DNA of 64,000 nt, from NCBI GenBank assembly GCA_025890175.1, contig JANPYM010000009.1:152790-216789 (forward strand), in the 5' to 3' direction. The translations under genes and the position numbers were made by a program. This stretch comes from Ciborinia camelliae. Lineage: Eukaryota > Ascomycota > Leotiomycetes > Helotiales > Sclerotiniaceae. The notes below the pieces were generated by a model. It was given only the letters and a program-made list of their open reading frames with translations. It was not told the origin of the DNA and did not search any database. Shown piece by piece: positions 54,575 through 64,000 of this stretch (positions within the stretch are counted from its first letter, which is position 1; each line of letters begins with the position of its first letter).

Positions 54575-56977
54575 TTAATGGTCATAACCTGCTCCACGCT
54601 GCCAAGGACTAATTGTATTCGTTAGCCGATGAAAATCAAATCAATCGTGATCGAAAAACTCTTACCTAGCATTGCCTTGGTTCTGATTCTGTTGTCTAAA
54701 ACTCCCAGGCGCAGGACTACCACTATGCTGTGATCTATATCCTGATTGAGACAAGTTTGATGTCGAATGATTGTCTCGGTATGGAGCTGGTGATGCGTTG
54801 TTGGATCTATCCGATCCATACATTAAAGGAGCATTGGCATTGCGACCCCCATCTTGGTAATTTGGTGGTGGACCACGGGAGCCTGTTGCTGGGAAAAGAG
54901 GAACCGAAGGATCAATAGGTGAAGGAGGTGCATCTCTGACTGATGGGGCTGAGTCTTTGTATGCACCTGTACCTGATGTAGAAGGTGGAAGTGGCATATT
55001 TGCTGGGTTTCTCAAAGAATCCGATGACCATGAATCATTATCTTCATCCAAATCAAGATTGTGTTTGTATCCAGCCTTGTCTCCTCTAGCAGTAGCTCCC
55101 AAAGCATCCAATTCAGTAGTTAAACCAGTGTTTGACTTAATAAATGATGCACGATCATCAGTCATTGGCAAGTAACGACTATCTGGGTTCTTGCGAAGGA
55201 AAGCATAGGCGGTAGCAAGTAAAACAAGGATGAGAAGGACCAAGGAGAAAACCGCATTGACGATGAAGAAGATAACACCCATTACACCAGTGACGATACC
55301 TGGTTGATTGAAAATATCCGTAAATACTAAAAGGAAAATGGTGTTTAAGAAGTTGATGGCACAAATGGCGATATTGAAACTATTGGTACTCTTGTCCATC
55401 CATGGTCGAATTACACTGGCTCCAATTAAAGCGGTTGCTTCAATTAAAAGAAGAGCAATGGCTTGAACTACAAATGCGTTTTGTCCAAATGCGATAAACA
55501 TTGACTTGATGAGAATGTATATCAAGGTTGGAAGGATGAAGTAGTAAGCCGTTGCTCGGAATTGAACGTAAAGGAAACCCCATTTGTTGAGAGCCGCAGG
55601 ATCAGAGTAGAGAATATATGCTGGATTCTTATGCATCAAAACAGATCGTTTGGCGATTCGAACCACCTTCATCGCTGCCCAAGCGAGAGTTCCCGTCATA
55701 CCAAAGAAGAAGAAAATGGCCAGAACAATTTCTGCAGGTGAGTCGCTCTGTGTAAATTCCCACAAACATAGAACAGTCATCTGAGGGTAACCAATAAGAA
55801 CCATACGGAACATGATACCCTTGAGAACAGTAAACCATCCATTACGGAAATCCAAGAATTTATCGGATTTCATCCATCTCGCTTTGACTGCAAGCTCACA
55901 AAATCCTTTGAACAATGCAACAAATAGGATGGTGAAAACAATGAAGATACAGAAGAAAGCGAGACCAGTCAAGAACAAGTTGGTGGATTCGATCTCGGCA
56001 CGGAATGCTACTCTCTTAATTCCCTTGACAAGATATGATCCAGTGGTTGTAGTGGTATCGGCTCGTTTTGTCAAGACTTCGTGTGCTCGAGTAAGAAGTT
56101 GAATGGTATGTTCAACCGATCTCTTTCCGATGGAACGTTTCTCGACTTGAACAGATGTGGTGGTCAAAGTATTCAATAGTGTAGCTGGGGTTCCACCGGT
56201 GGATTTTTGATACCATGTTGCAATGCTTTGCATAAAATCAACCTCGATTATACCCATGCTCCAATCGAAATTTTGAGTCCACGATTGAACGATAGGTGGA
56301 AGAGGAACAGCAGTGAGTCCGATCATGGCTTGAGCTTGAAAGTATCCAAAGAGCGATAATGCATTGGATGCAACGTGAGCAGCAGTGTTCGAGTGTCCTA
56401 ATCCAGATGTTACGGCAGATGCGACCAAAGCCAATCCAGCAATAACAGCAGTGGTCCATCCTACACCTTTTTGGTCGACCGTTTGTCCGTTCGATAATTG
56501 AGCTTCGACACATGCCAAACTAACATCGGGGTTCGCTGTTCCATTGATGATGACCTTGACGTTAGCATCCAAATCCGGTACTCCGTATGCGATTCCTGGA
56601 ATGCTATCGACTGCAGATTGAGCAACGACAATGTTAGATTGAATATCAATTTGACCAGTGCTCATGGGGCACAGTCCAGAGAAACCGGAAGTACATGGAT
56701 CGATGACCTTGTTTAAAATAGGATATCCATAGGCCGTAACCTCGACATCGAAAGTAACATTTCCTTGAATGGAAGAAACACCAACTACATCGAAGGTGAA
56801 GGTTAAATTTCCGGGGGTGAATACAACATCGAATAAAGTTGCCGTGAAACTCGAATTGTCCTGACAAGCGTTCAGGGACTTGGATTCAATTAATTTGGTT
56901 CCTGCTGAGACGAAAGAGAAGAGGGTAAGAAATGAAGTCAAGAAGACCAGCGGCGACGATGAAAATGTCGGTCGCAT
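54575..56977 (-). CDS. Flc/TRP-like membrane protein (flavin carrier family)
   Basis: A multi-pass protein of the fungal Flc family, linked to FAD transport into the ER, cell wall integrity and calcium. Two exons, 56977-54666 and 54608-54575, with a 57 bp intron (donor GTAAGA, branch GCTAAC, acceptor ATTAG), total 2346 bp, 781 residues. Without splicing the frame would stop after NAR at 54662. The 34 bp last exon instead adds SPWQRGAGYDH, which fits the family's C-terminus. Signal peptide about 1-24, an ML-like lumenal domain (about 25-170; CQDNSSFTATLFDVVF), then dibasic sites (KRSIGKR), about nine TM segments from residue 325 onward, and a Pro/Ser/Asn-rich cytoplasmic tail. I chose MRPTF as start; an in-frame ATG 22 codons upstream would spoil the signal peptide. 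Confidence 0.92.
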
Positions 56978-59900
56978 ATTGAAAAGTCGTAAATTAAAGG
57001 GAGCCTTTGAGGCTTTAATGTAGAAAGTTTGGATCCGTAACACCCGAAGCCTTTTATTGTGCGAAGAAGAACCTTTGTACCGAGTAAATGAATCGTATGT
57101 CCCTCCTTGGATATTTCCTCAATCACAACCCCTTTGTATTTGTCCTTCTCTGATGAGATTTGTTCAATTGATGATGGTGTGTTGGGGGAGGGGGAAATAT
57201 CGTAAATGGTGTTTGGAAATTGTTTTCGATTTTGCTTCGCCACTATCCTTTCTTCTATTCTCCAAAAAGGTCGACAAAGATCAATTATTGAATCATTGAC
57301 GGGTTTAGAACGATTTAGCGACCGTATGTATTTCGTAGATCCAGCTCACGAGGTAGGGTAGGTTGATAACGAGGGGAATGAATCTCTGCGAAGGAGATCA
57401 AATGACGAGTTTATCGAAGATGAGAGAAATAACGAAAGGAGGTCGACGATTATGTCAGTTTTGGGGGATGATCGTCGAGTCGAAGATACGAAGATAGGAA
57501 GTAGGGTAATTTTTTGGGGGGTCGTTATTGAAAAAGGTTAAAAAGAATAAAATGAAATAAGAGGAGAAGGCGGAGGGAGGATGGAGGAGGAGGAGGCGGA
57601 GGCTTAGTTCGTAATAGTAAAAAAGGTAAGAAAGGTAAGAAAAGGTAAGTAGGTAAGTAAGAAAGTTCAAGGTGTGGTGGTGTAGTAGGTGCAGAGTAAC
57701 AGAGAGTAACGGGTAGGTGGGTAGGAAAGGCAAGGCAAGGTAAGGGTAGGGGAGGGCGAATTGTATTGTTTTTTTGGTTGTTTTGGCTTATTGGGTGGTT
57801 TTTAGTGATATTATGGGCGAGTCGTAACAAGTAGGAATATTGTTGTTAGGGGGGTCCAAGTGAGGAATGAAGAAAGGGTCTGGATGTCTAGGTACCCAAT
57901 GATGATTTTAGGCCTATACAGACAGACCAGACAGACAGACAGCCAGAGAGATAGCCAGCTTTGAACAGTGAAGGCGTATTGGATAATTGGATGTACGTAT
58001 GGATGTGTCTGTGTTTGTGTGTATGTATACAAAATAGAGAAAAACCTCGTATAATTATTAGGTATAATAACAACAACGGAAGAGAATGTTTGCAGACTAC
58101 TTTGCGCTGTGACGGGTGACTTGTGACTGTGACTGTGGCTCAGGTATGAATAATAATGATAATGATATAATTAATTTCAAATAATTATACGGTTCTGGTA
58201 TGTAACTTGATGAAAGGAAATCAATCAATCAAGAAAACCATTCAATATCAATCAATCAATCAATCAATCATTAATTCGTTGGATGCCGTATCCAAGTTTC
58301 AACTAACTCGCAATCAATAAGATTGAAAAGTTCGTGAATTTCCACCTCGAGAGAAATGTATAATCTCTCTCTCTTTCTCGCTCTCTCTCTCTCTCTCAGA
58401 GTCTCTCTCTCTTTCTTTCTTTCTTTTCGGACTTAGAGGTGATTAATCAGAGGTGGCTGAGTTGAGTCGAGTTGATATAAGATGAGATGATATAAAAGAG
58501 AGGTATCGGATTCGTATGCCGCCGTATTGTATGTGTATGGGTGGGTGGTGTTGTGTTCGGAATGTTTAAATTCGTACGGAGTATGCTGGTATGAGTTGAA
58601 TTGGGTGAGTTATGAATGAATGTACCGTATTGGTATATCGTGATGGATTGTATTGGAATGGTAATAATATCAAAACGAATACGGAGTTTGAATATGAATA
58701 TGAATATAAATGTATGAATGTATGAATATAATTCAAGATGATTTCTCAAGATTCAAGAATAATAAAAGACTGTTTTCCGTTTTCCTTCCTGATACTTTCT
58801 TTCTTTCTTTCTTCCCTCTACCTCGCTCACTCACTTTTCTCCTCACTACTACAACTGAAACTCCATCCAACGTCCACGTCAAGGAAGTTCCCTTTCCTTG
58901 GGCTAGACCCAAATGTCACTCTCGGGATATGGGGATATCTCTGTACCCTCTCCTCGTTCCAGATTCCCAGGGTCAAAAATTAAAATAACCCAGGGCCACC
59001 CAAAAATACCAGTCAGTGACTGCCGTAATCACAGGGGAGGGGAGATATGCAAAGAATCATGGAATCATAATAGCGAGATTCGAGACTCGGAGCGTATGGG
59101 GATCTTAGGTGGGAATGGAGAAGATGAAAAATGGATCGAGTGATATGTTATTGTTATTTGCGGATTTCAATTTTCGAGTCTGCTGCAGACTGGAGTCCGT
59201 ACAATCAGGTACGGACGGGTATGGATATGGATATGGGAATCTAATCTGGATGGGTTCATTCGGTTTTCATTCGGTTTTCATTTCTGGTTGGTTTGGATTT
59301 TATTTACTACAAAGATTGATTGATTCAATTGATCCATTTCATTTCATTCATGTCATTTCATTTCATTTCTTCTCTCTCATGAACATGAACATGAACATGA
59401 ATTTGGAAATTCAAATTCACATTCATTACATTGTTAGGTATTGAAACTTGAATGATGTGATACGATATGATACCAACCAAGGTATGAATTGATATGAATC
59501 ATATCATGTGTGGAATGATAATCTTGCTACCTATCAATGATTACGTGGTGTTTGTTTAGAGTTTTCCATAATTAATCACTTAAATGTGGTCAATGCCCGG
59601 TGTTCTCTCTCTCTCTCTCTTTTCTTTTCTTCTTCTCTTCTCAAACCATTCACCCGTCAGAATTGTAATAAGATTATGTATATGTATGAGCAGAGTCCGT
59701 TCCTGAAAACAGTTGGAGAACCTCGGAATGCAGTATGATGTTATGTGTACATCCATCCATCCATCCATCCAACTTTCTTTCTTTCATATGGATATATCGG
59801 GTACATATCCATCAGCTGAGTAATCCAATCGACCCAATTAAAAATCCCAAAAAGAATGATTTATTTACCAACCAATCAACCAACAAGCACGCACCACCAT

Positions 59901-62900
59901 CCATCCATCGTTTCGTCCTCACTCACTCGAATTTTAAAAATAAACCAATCCTCTCTCATCTCGTTTCAATCATATAACTCAATTTCACCCAATAAAAACC
60001 CTCTCAATCAATGTCATGTCTCTTCCTAACCAATACCCTCGAAATTCGAATCCTCCAATCCTCGACTGGGCTTCTCGTATTTCCCGGTTTTGTAATTTGT
60101 CTCTCCCTTAGGTATCCCTAATGAAATCCTCTTTATGCTTATGAACTTTAAACATCTTTGCTTGAGGTAGGTGGAGGTATCAGGTAATGGATCACTTTAT
60201 ATCACCCCTCAATCTGTCTTGGCAATTTCATTTTTTTCAATGCGTGAAGTGATGAATGTTGAATGATGAATGCAAATATAAATATAAATACAAATTATTA
60301 GGTAGGTAGGTAGGTAGGTAGGTATTTATATATTAATATCTTCTCTTCTTATATCCATTGATCAACATCAACATCAACACCCAGCCATCTCCCTTCCCCT
60401 CACTCCCCTTCCCTTCCTTCTAGAATCGGGAAAGGAAAAGCCGGGTGAGTAATGATATCACCTCACATCACACCTCCAATAACAATCCACTCACCATCCA
60501 TGGATTTCCGCAGTCCAAACATCATGCAACGCGCAACGCAATGCCTCCCATACTGCCTATCTATGTATGCATAATGTCATTACATTACATAGGTACCTAC
60601 CTATATGCTAAGTTTCTAGATCGCATCCAAGTCGGAGTCGGAGTCTGAGTCTGAGTCTATCCGAAACAATATTCATATCAGCTAGAAAGTTAAGGTTGGG
60701 TATTGTTAAGGTTGTTATTCACTTGCGTAGGTAGGTAGGTATAGGTAAATATACCTATATACCTATATAAATGTAGGTTGTTAAGGTAGGTAGGTAGGTA
60801 GGTTATTAAATATTACCTACCTACCTACCTACCTATCAATCAATCTCCAAACCAAAACCAAAACCAAAACTCCAAGAGATGGATGCAGATGGGTTTCGGG
60901 TTTCGGGTTTCGAGTTCCGGGTTTGGTTTACAAAAAATGAATTACCTGAAAAGGATGAATTAATTAAATGTATAAATAGGTAGGTAGATAGATAGATAAT
61001 CTATGACCGGGTTTAACTCAGGTTTATCTAGATAGATTTATAGATATCTGGAATAATACCTAGGTAGGTAAAGGAAGCAAGGTAAATAATATATCATCAT
61101 ATTATGATTTAGATATCTCACTTTCTCCTTGGGTACAGTATTATATCTGTATACTGGGGGCTCTATATAGCATTTCATTTTTCAATTGCTCTTTGGCTTT
61201 AGCTTGGGCTTGGGTTTGGGCTTGGGTATGGTATCTAGTTCGTAGCTAGTTAGTAGCTAGTTAGTAGCTAGTATTCTTGAGGTTAGCCCCCCCCCTCGCC
61301 CTCGTCCCCCTTGAATAAAAAAGAAGAACATCTAGAAGTTACCTAAGCTACTTGTTATAGCTAGGTTGGTTGGTTGGTTGGTTGGTTGGTTGGTTGGTTG
61401 GTTGGTTGGTTGGTAACCTCAAACCTCAACTCAAACCTCAACTCAAACCTCAACTCAAACCTCAAACTCTTAATTCTCAACTATCACCAAACTTCCCCAA
61501 ACTTCACCCAAACTTCATTTCACTTTCTTCGCAAAGTTGCCCATGAATGACAGCCATAGTTTAGTTTGGTTTGGTTTGGTTTGGTTTGGTTTGGTTGGGT
61601 TGGGTTTTCATCTTGATACAAATATTGTATTTGTATTATGTGGAAACTCTTTCTCGTTCATTATTATTCAATACCTACCTAGGTACATACATACATGCAT
61701 ACATGCATACTCTCTACCTATGGGGTTTCTATCTCTATCTCTATCTATGAGACTATGATAGCAAAGTATAGCATAACTGGTATGGCATGGCATGGCATGG
61801 CATGGCATGGCATGGCGTTTCCCTGGCTGGATGTTTATCTATATACCTATTCATATTTTCTTACTACGATAGTTCAGACTCAGTTTCAGTCTCTCTCCCT
61901 CATCCTCGAAAATAAAAATAAATGGAATAGGAATAGGAGAAAAAAGCTCAGTGGCTGGCTGGCTAGTATCTCCGATGACATCATCATATAATCCATACAT
62001 ATCACCAGACCCCCCCCCCCCAAAAAAATTCAAAATTCAAAATCAGTATCATACAACAGCTCCTTTCATTCGTCATCGTCATTCTCTCTACCCAGTAGAC
62101 CTAAGGGTCAACCCAACCCAACCCATAAAGTTCCCACCAGCAATCTCCAAGATGAACATCCGCGAGTTGGGAATTGGTATCGGTATCGGCATCGCATCGG
62201 ATCGGAATGGAATGTTTGCGGGGAGGGGAAGAAAAAGGATGAAGCAAGTGGTGATCACGGTTTTGAAGTTGGGATTGGGGGAAAAGTGCGTATTGGTCGG
62301 CCGCCACGGCAGTGGCCCCCGGAGGGCCAGCGGAGCGTCTTTTCATGACTTGGGATTGGTAGGCTTGTGTTTTGGGGAGGCATGCTGGGGCCTTGAGAGT
62401 TGAATCGGAGCTAGGATTCGTAGCTTGTTGTTGGTGAGTTGGTGAGTTGGTGAGTTGGTTTTATTTTGGTGATGGTGATAATGATGGTAATAGTAATGGT
62501 GATGGTTGTATTATATGTTGAGTATTGTGAAAGATTGAAGTTGAGTGTTTCTTTCTGTTTGAGTAGGGGGGGGTTCCTTATTTTTTTCCATTTGAAAGCG
62601 ATCAATTTTTGCATTCATGAATGGTTCAAGTTGAGATGATTTGAAGTTTTTAACATCCTCAAGCTCTCGAATAAAGAAAGAATGTATGACCGGATACATG
62701 TTCAATTCCGCTATATATTAATATGTTTCGCTTTATATATCTTCAAGGCTATCATCATATACGGTAGCTACTAGGTAGTTACCTACTCCTCATCTGAACT
62801 CACGTTCTTATTTGTGATCAATTTACTAAATAAACCATCACTCATATCGGGTTACTATTAATCAATCTTTAGGACTCTCAACATGAATAAATTCGTCCTA

Positions 62901-62962
62901 TTATCTATCATCTAATCTAATCTAATCTAATATTTGAAATCCATCCAAATTCCATCCATCCA
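56978..62962. other. Six kilobases without a recognisable gene
   Basis: Promoter-side DNA of the Flc gene and 3' flank of the hydrolase gene. Mostly simple sequence: GGTAAG repeats (57620-57665), CAGACAGA (57920-57945), CAAT (58250-58275), CT runs (58363-58430), GGTA (60300-60325, 60780-60840), and CTAGTTAGTAG (61240-61275). All open frames are short and either repeat-derived (58447-58749, 61695-61991) or lack domains (61951-62403). No RNA gene recognised. Confidence 0.5.
61361..61470. repeat. (GGTT)n array followed by AACTCAAACCTC 12-mers
   Basis: About 12 GGTT units (61362-61413) run directly into about four AACTCAAACCTC units (61417-61470). Further on are (GGTTT)n at 61564-61600 and (CATGG)n at 61784-61815. 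Confidence 0.9.
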
Positions 62963-63976
62963 TCACAACTCCTCAAACCCCTTCGCAAGCTCCACCAACA
63001 TATCACAAATCTTCTCAGGCTGCACAAGCTGTGGACTATGACCCGTATCCATATCTTTAACAATCCAGTCCACCCCCGTTCCTTTTATAAACATATCTTG
63101 AAACTCCAGAGGAATCCCCGTATCCTTCAACGTACGCACAAAAGCAATCCGCCCTTTGAAAGCCTCCTCATCCCAACTGGCTCGTGGACATGCACTATGC
63201 CATGATGCATAACTGGGACATAATGTCGACATTACAATTGCGTCTTGGAACTCCTGGGGCGTTACGTCGCCGTATAATGGTGGGCCGGGATCATCGCATG
63301 TTAGGATACCTGCGGCTTTCTGTTGTGGAAAAAAAACATTATATGTTAGACGAGAAAAAATGGAGGGACAGGGGACCATGTAAGATGTCACGTACATCGG
63401 GAGCTATATGTGGAGGAAGTGATCCCCAAGTGCCGTTACAATATCCCCTCCATCTCCCCCTTTGATCAATAACGATGCGATATAGATTTGTCCCAACACA
63501 GATGTCTTCTTACCCATCGCCTCTCGGTCTTTCTTGCCCAATCCTACCGCGGCTGCACTTCCTGGTACACCACTATTTCATTCACGTTCAAAATTAGCAG
63601 TCCATTCATAAATCACCATCGCCATCACCATCGCCATAAACAATCAACCCCCCCCCATATCCCTCCCCACCCCAACTCACACACCGAGCACCCAATACCC
63701 AACCCCAACACACGGTACATACCTATAAGAATGCATCACCAACACGACATCATGACCCTCAACATCCAAAATCGGCAGGATCATCTGGTCCCGCACATAC
63801 GCGGCATCGTACGCCGCCGTCACCTCCTCCTTGGCACTGCCCGTACTGGGTAAGATGGCCGAGTATACGGGGTGTCCGCGCGTGAGCAGCAGATGGAATA
63901 GTAATCCGTAGTGGGCGGGGGATTGCGAGGCTCCGGGGACGAGCACGAAGACGGTTTTGGTGGGGGGGCGTGGCAT
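62963..63976 (-). CDS. Alpha/beta hydrolase (esterase-like), one frameshift
   Basis: A small soluble alpha/beta hydrolase of the AB-hydrolase type, probably an esterase of unknown substrate. Three exons on minus: 63976-63723, 63572-63396 and 63319-62963; introns 150 and 76 bp (donors GTATGT, GTACGT; branch CTAAC in the second). Seen: the N-terminal strand TVFVLVPGASQSPAHY with the oxyanion region, VMHSY at the end of exon 1 holding the nucleophile Ser, SGVPGSAAAVGLGKK after the splice, CDDPGPPLYGDV, CPRASWDEEAFKGR, and GHSPQL with the catalytic His. Exon 2 changes frame at the C-run 63424-63427: one added base gives 789 bp (262 residues) and links DIVTALG to SLPPHIAPD. As read, the frame stops early, so this is a sequencing error or a recent pseudogene. 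The gene begins 24 bp from the window edge. Confidence 0.8.
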
Positions 63977-64000
63977 GGTGGGGGTTTGTTTGGGGGGAAG

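Noticed and set aside
60050..60075. TTCGAATCC box resembling a tRNA T-arm
   Set aside because: No matching acceptor stem, D-arm or A-box could be placed at the right distance.
61951..62403. 150-codon plus-strand frame with antisense frame 62101-62346
   Set aside because: Repeat-derived start, no domain; both strands open is a sign of biased composition.
7340..63000. CRISPR array or bacterial-type element among the many tandem arrays
   Set aside because: Arrays are contiguous simple repeats without unique spacers, in a eukaryotic intron-bearing genome.

Overview
This 64 kb window is nuclear DNA of a filamentous ascomycete. The genes are split by short introns of about 50-100 bp, with GTAAGT/GTGAGT-type donors and CTAAC-type branch points. 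Gene content (endopolygalacturonase, pectin methylesterase, WetA, Bud6, Pbp1, a Flc-family protein), long AT-rich intergenic stretches full of CTAGGTAGGTACC-like motifs, and the close fit of the polygalacturonase to known Botrytis/Sclerotinia enzymes suggest a plant-associated member of the Sclerotiniaceae (Leotiomycetes). The species cannot be fixed from sequence alone. Two runs of exactly ten N (15398-15407 and 27333-27342) mark it as a draft assembly.

Layout. 1-7.4 kb: two pectin-degrading enzymes transcribed divergently from a 4.1 kb intergenic region, a secreted endopolygalacturonase (minus) and a pectin methylesterase (plus). The region carries a cluster of GCCAAG (PacC-type) sites and several small tandem repeats. 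7.4-15.8 kb: a DHA1-type MFS transporter (minus, 3 exons) among microsatellites, then a 684 bp Tc1/mariner (Fot1-like) MITE with 30 bp perfect terminal inverted repeats and a TA duplication. 15.8-26.3 kb: the polarity factor Bud6 (minus) and the ataxin-2 homologue Pbp1 (plus), separated by a long shared 5' region. 28.5-37.6 kb: a cysteine-rich GPI-anchored protein followed by a (ATGAAT)n array of about 37 units, a probable frameshifted small membrane protein, the PP1 inhibitor Ypi1, an unknown 249-residue protein, an orphan exon-like fragment, and the SDH assembly factor Sdh5/Emi5. 38.5-49 kb: an unknown coiled-coil protein, the conidiation regulator WetA, a possible 54-residue two-exon protein, a DUF3433 membrane protein, and a mitochondrial acyl-CoA thioesterase. 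49-64 kb: tandem-repeat-rich DNA, the ribosome-biogenesis helicase Has1, a Flc/TRP-like membrane protein whose last 11 residues lie on a separate 34 bp exon, about 6 kb without recognisable genes, and an alpha/beta hydrolase at the right edge.

Apart from the two pectinases, which act in sequence on the same polymer (de-esterification then hydrolysis) and share a promoter region, the genes look like ordinary housekeeping or developmental loci with no cluster logic. Two genes (acyl-CoA thioesterase and alpha/beta hydrolase), and possibly a third small one, are open across all exons except for one base in or beside a short homopolymer or simple repeat. That is what draft sequencing error would produce, but real inactivation is not excluded. 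I did not find a convincing new multi-gene system. The most useful unexplained items are the MITE, the PacC-site cluster, the frameshifts, the hidden small ORFs and the absence of a visible Lsm domain in Pbp1.
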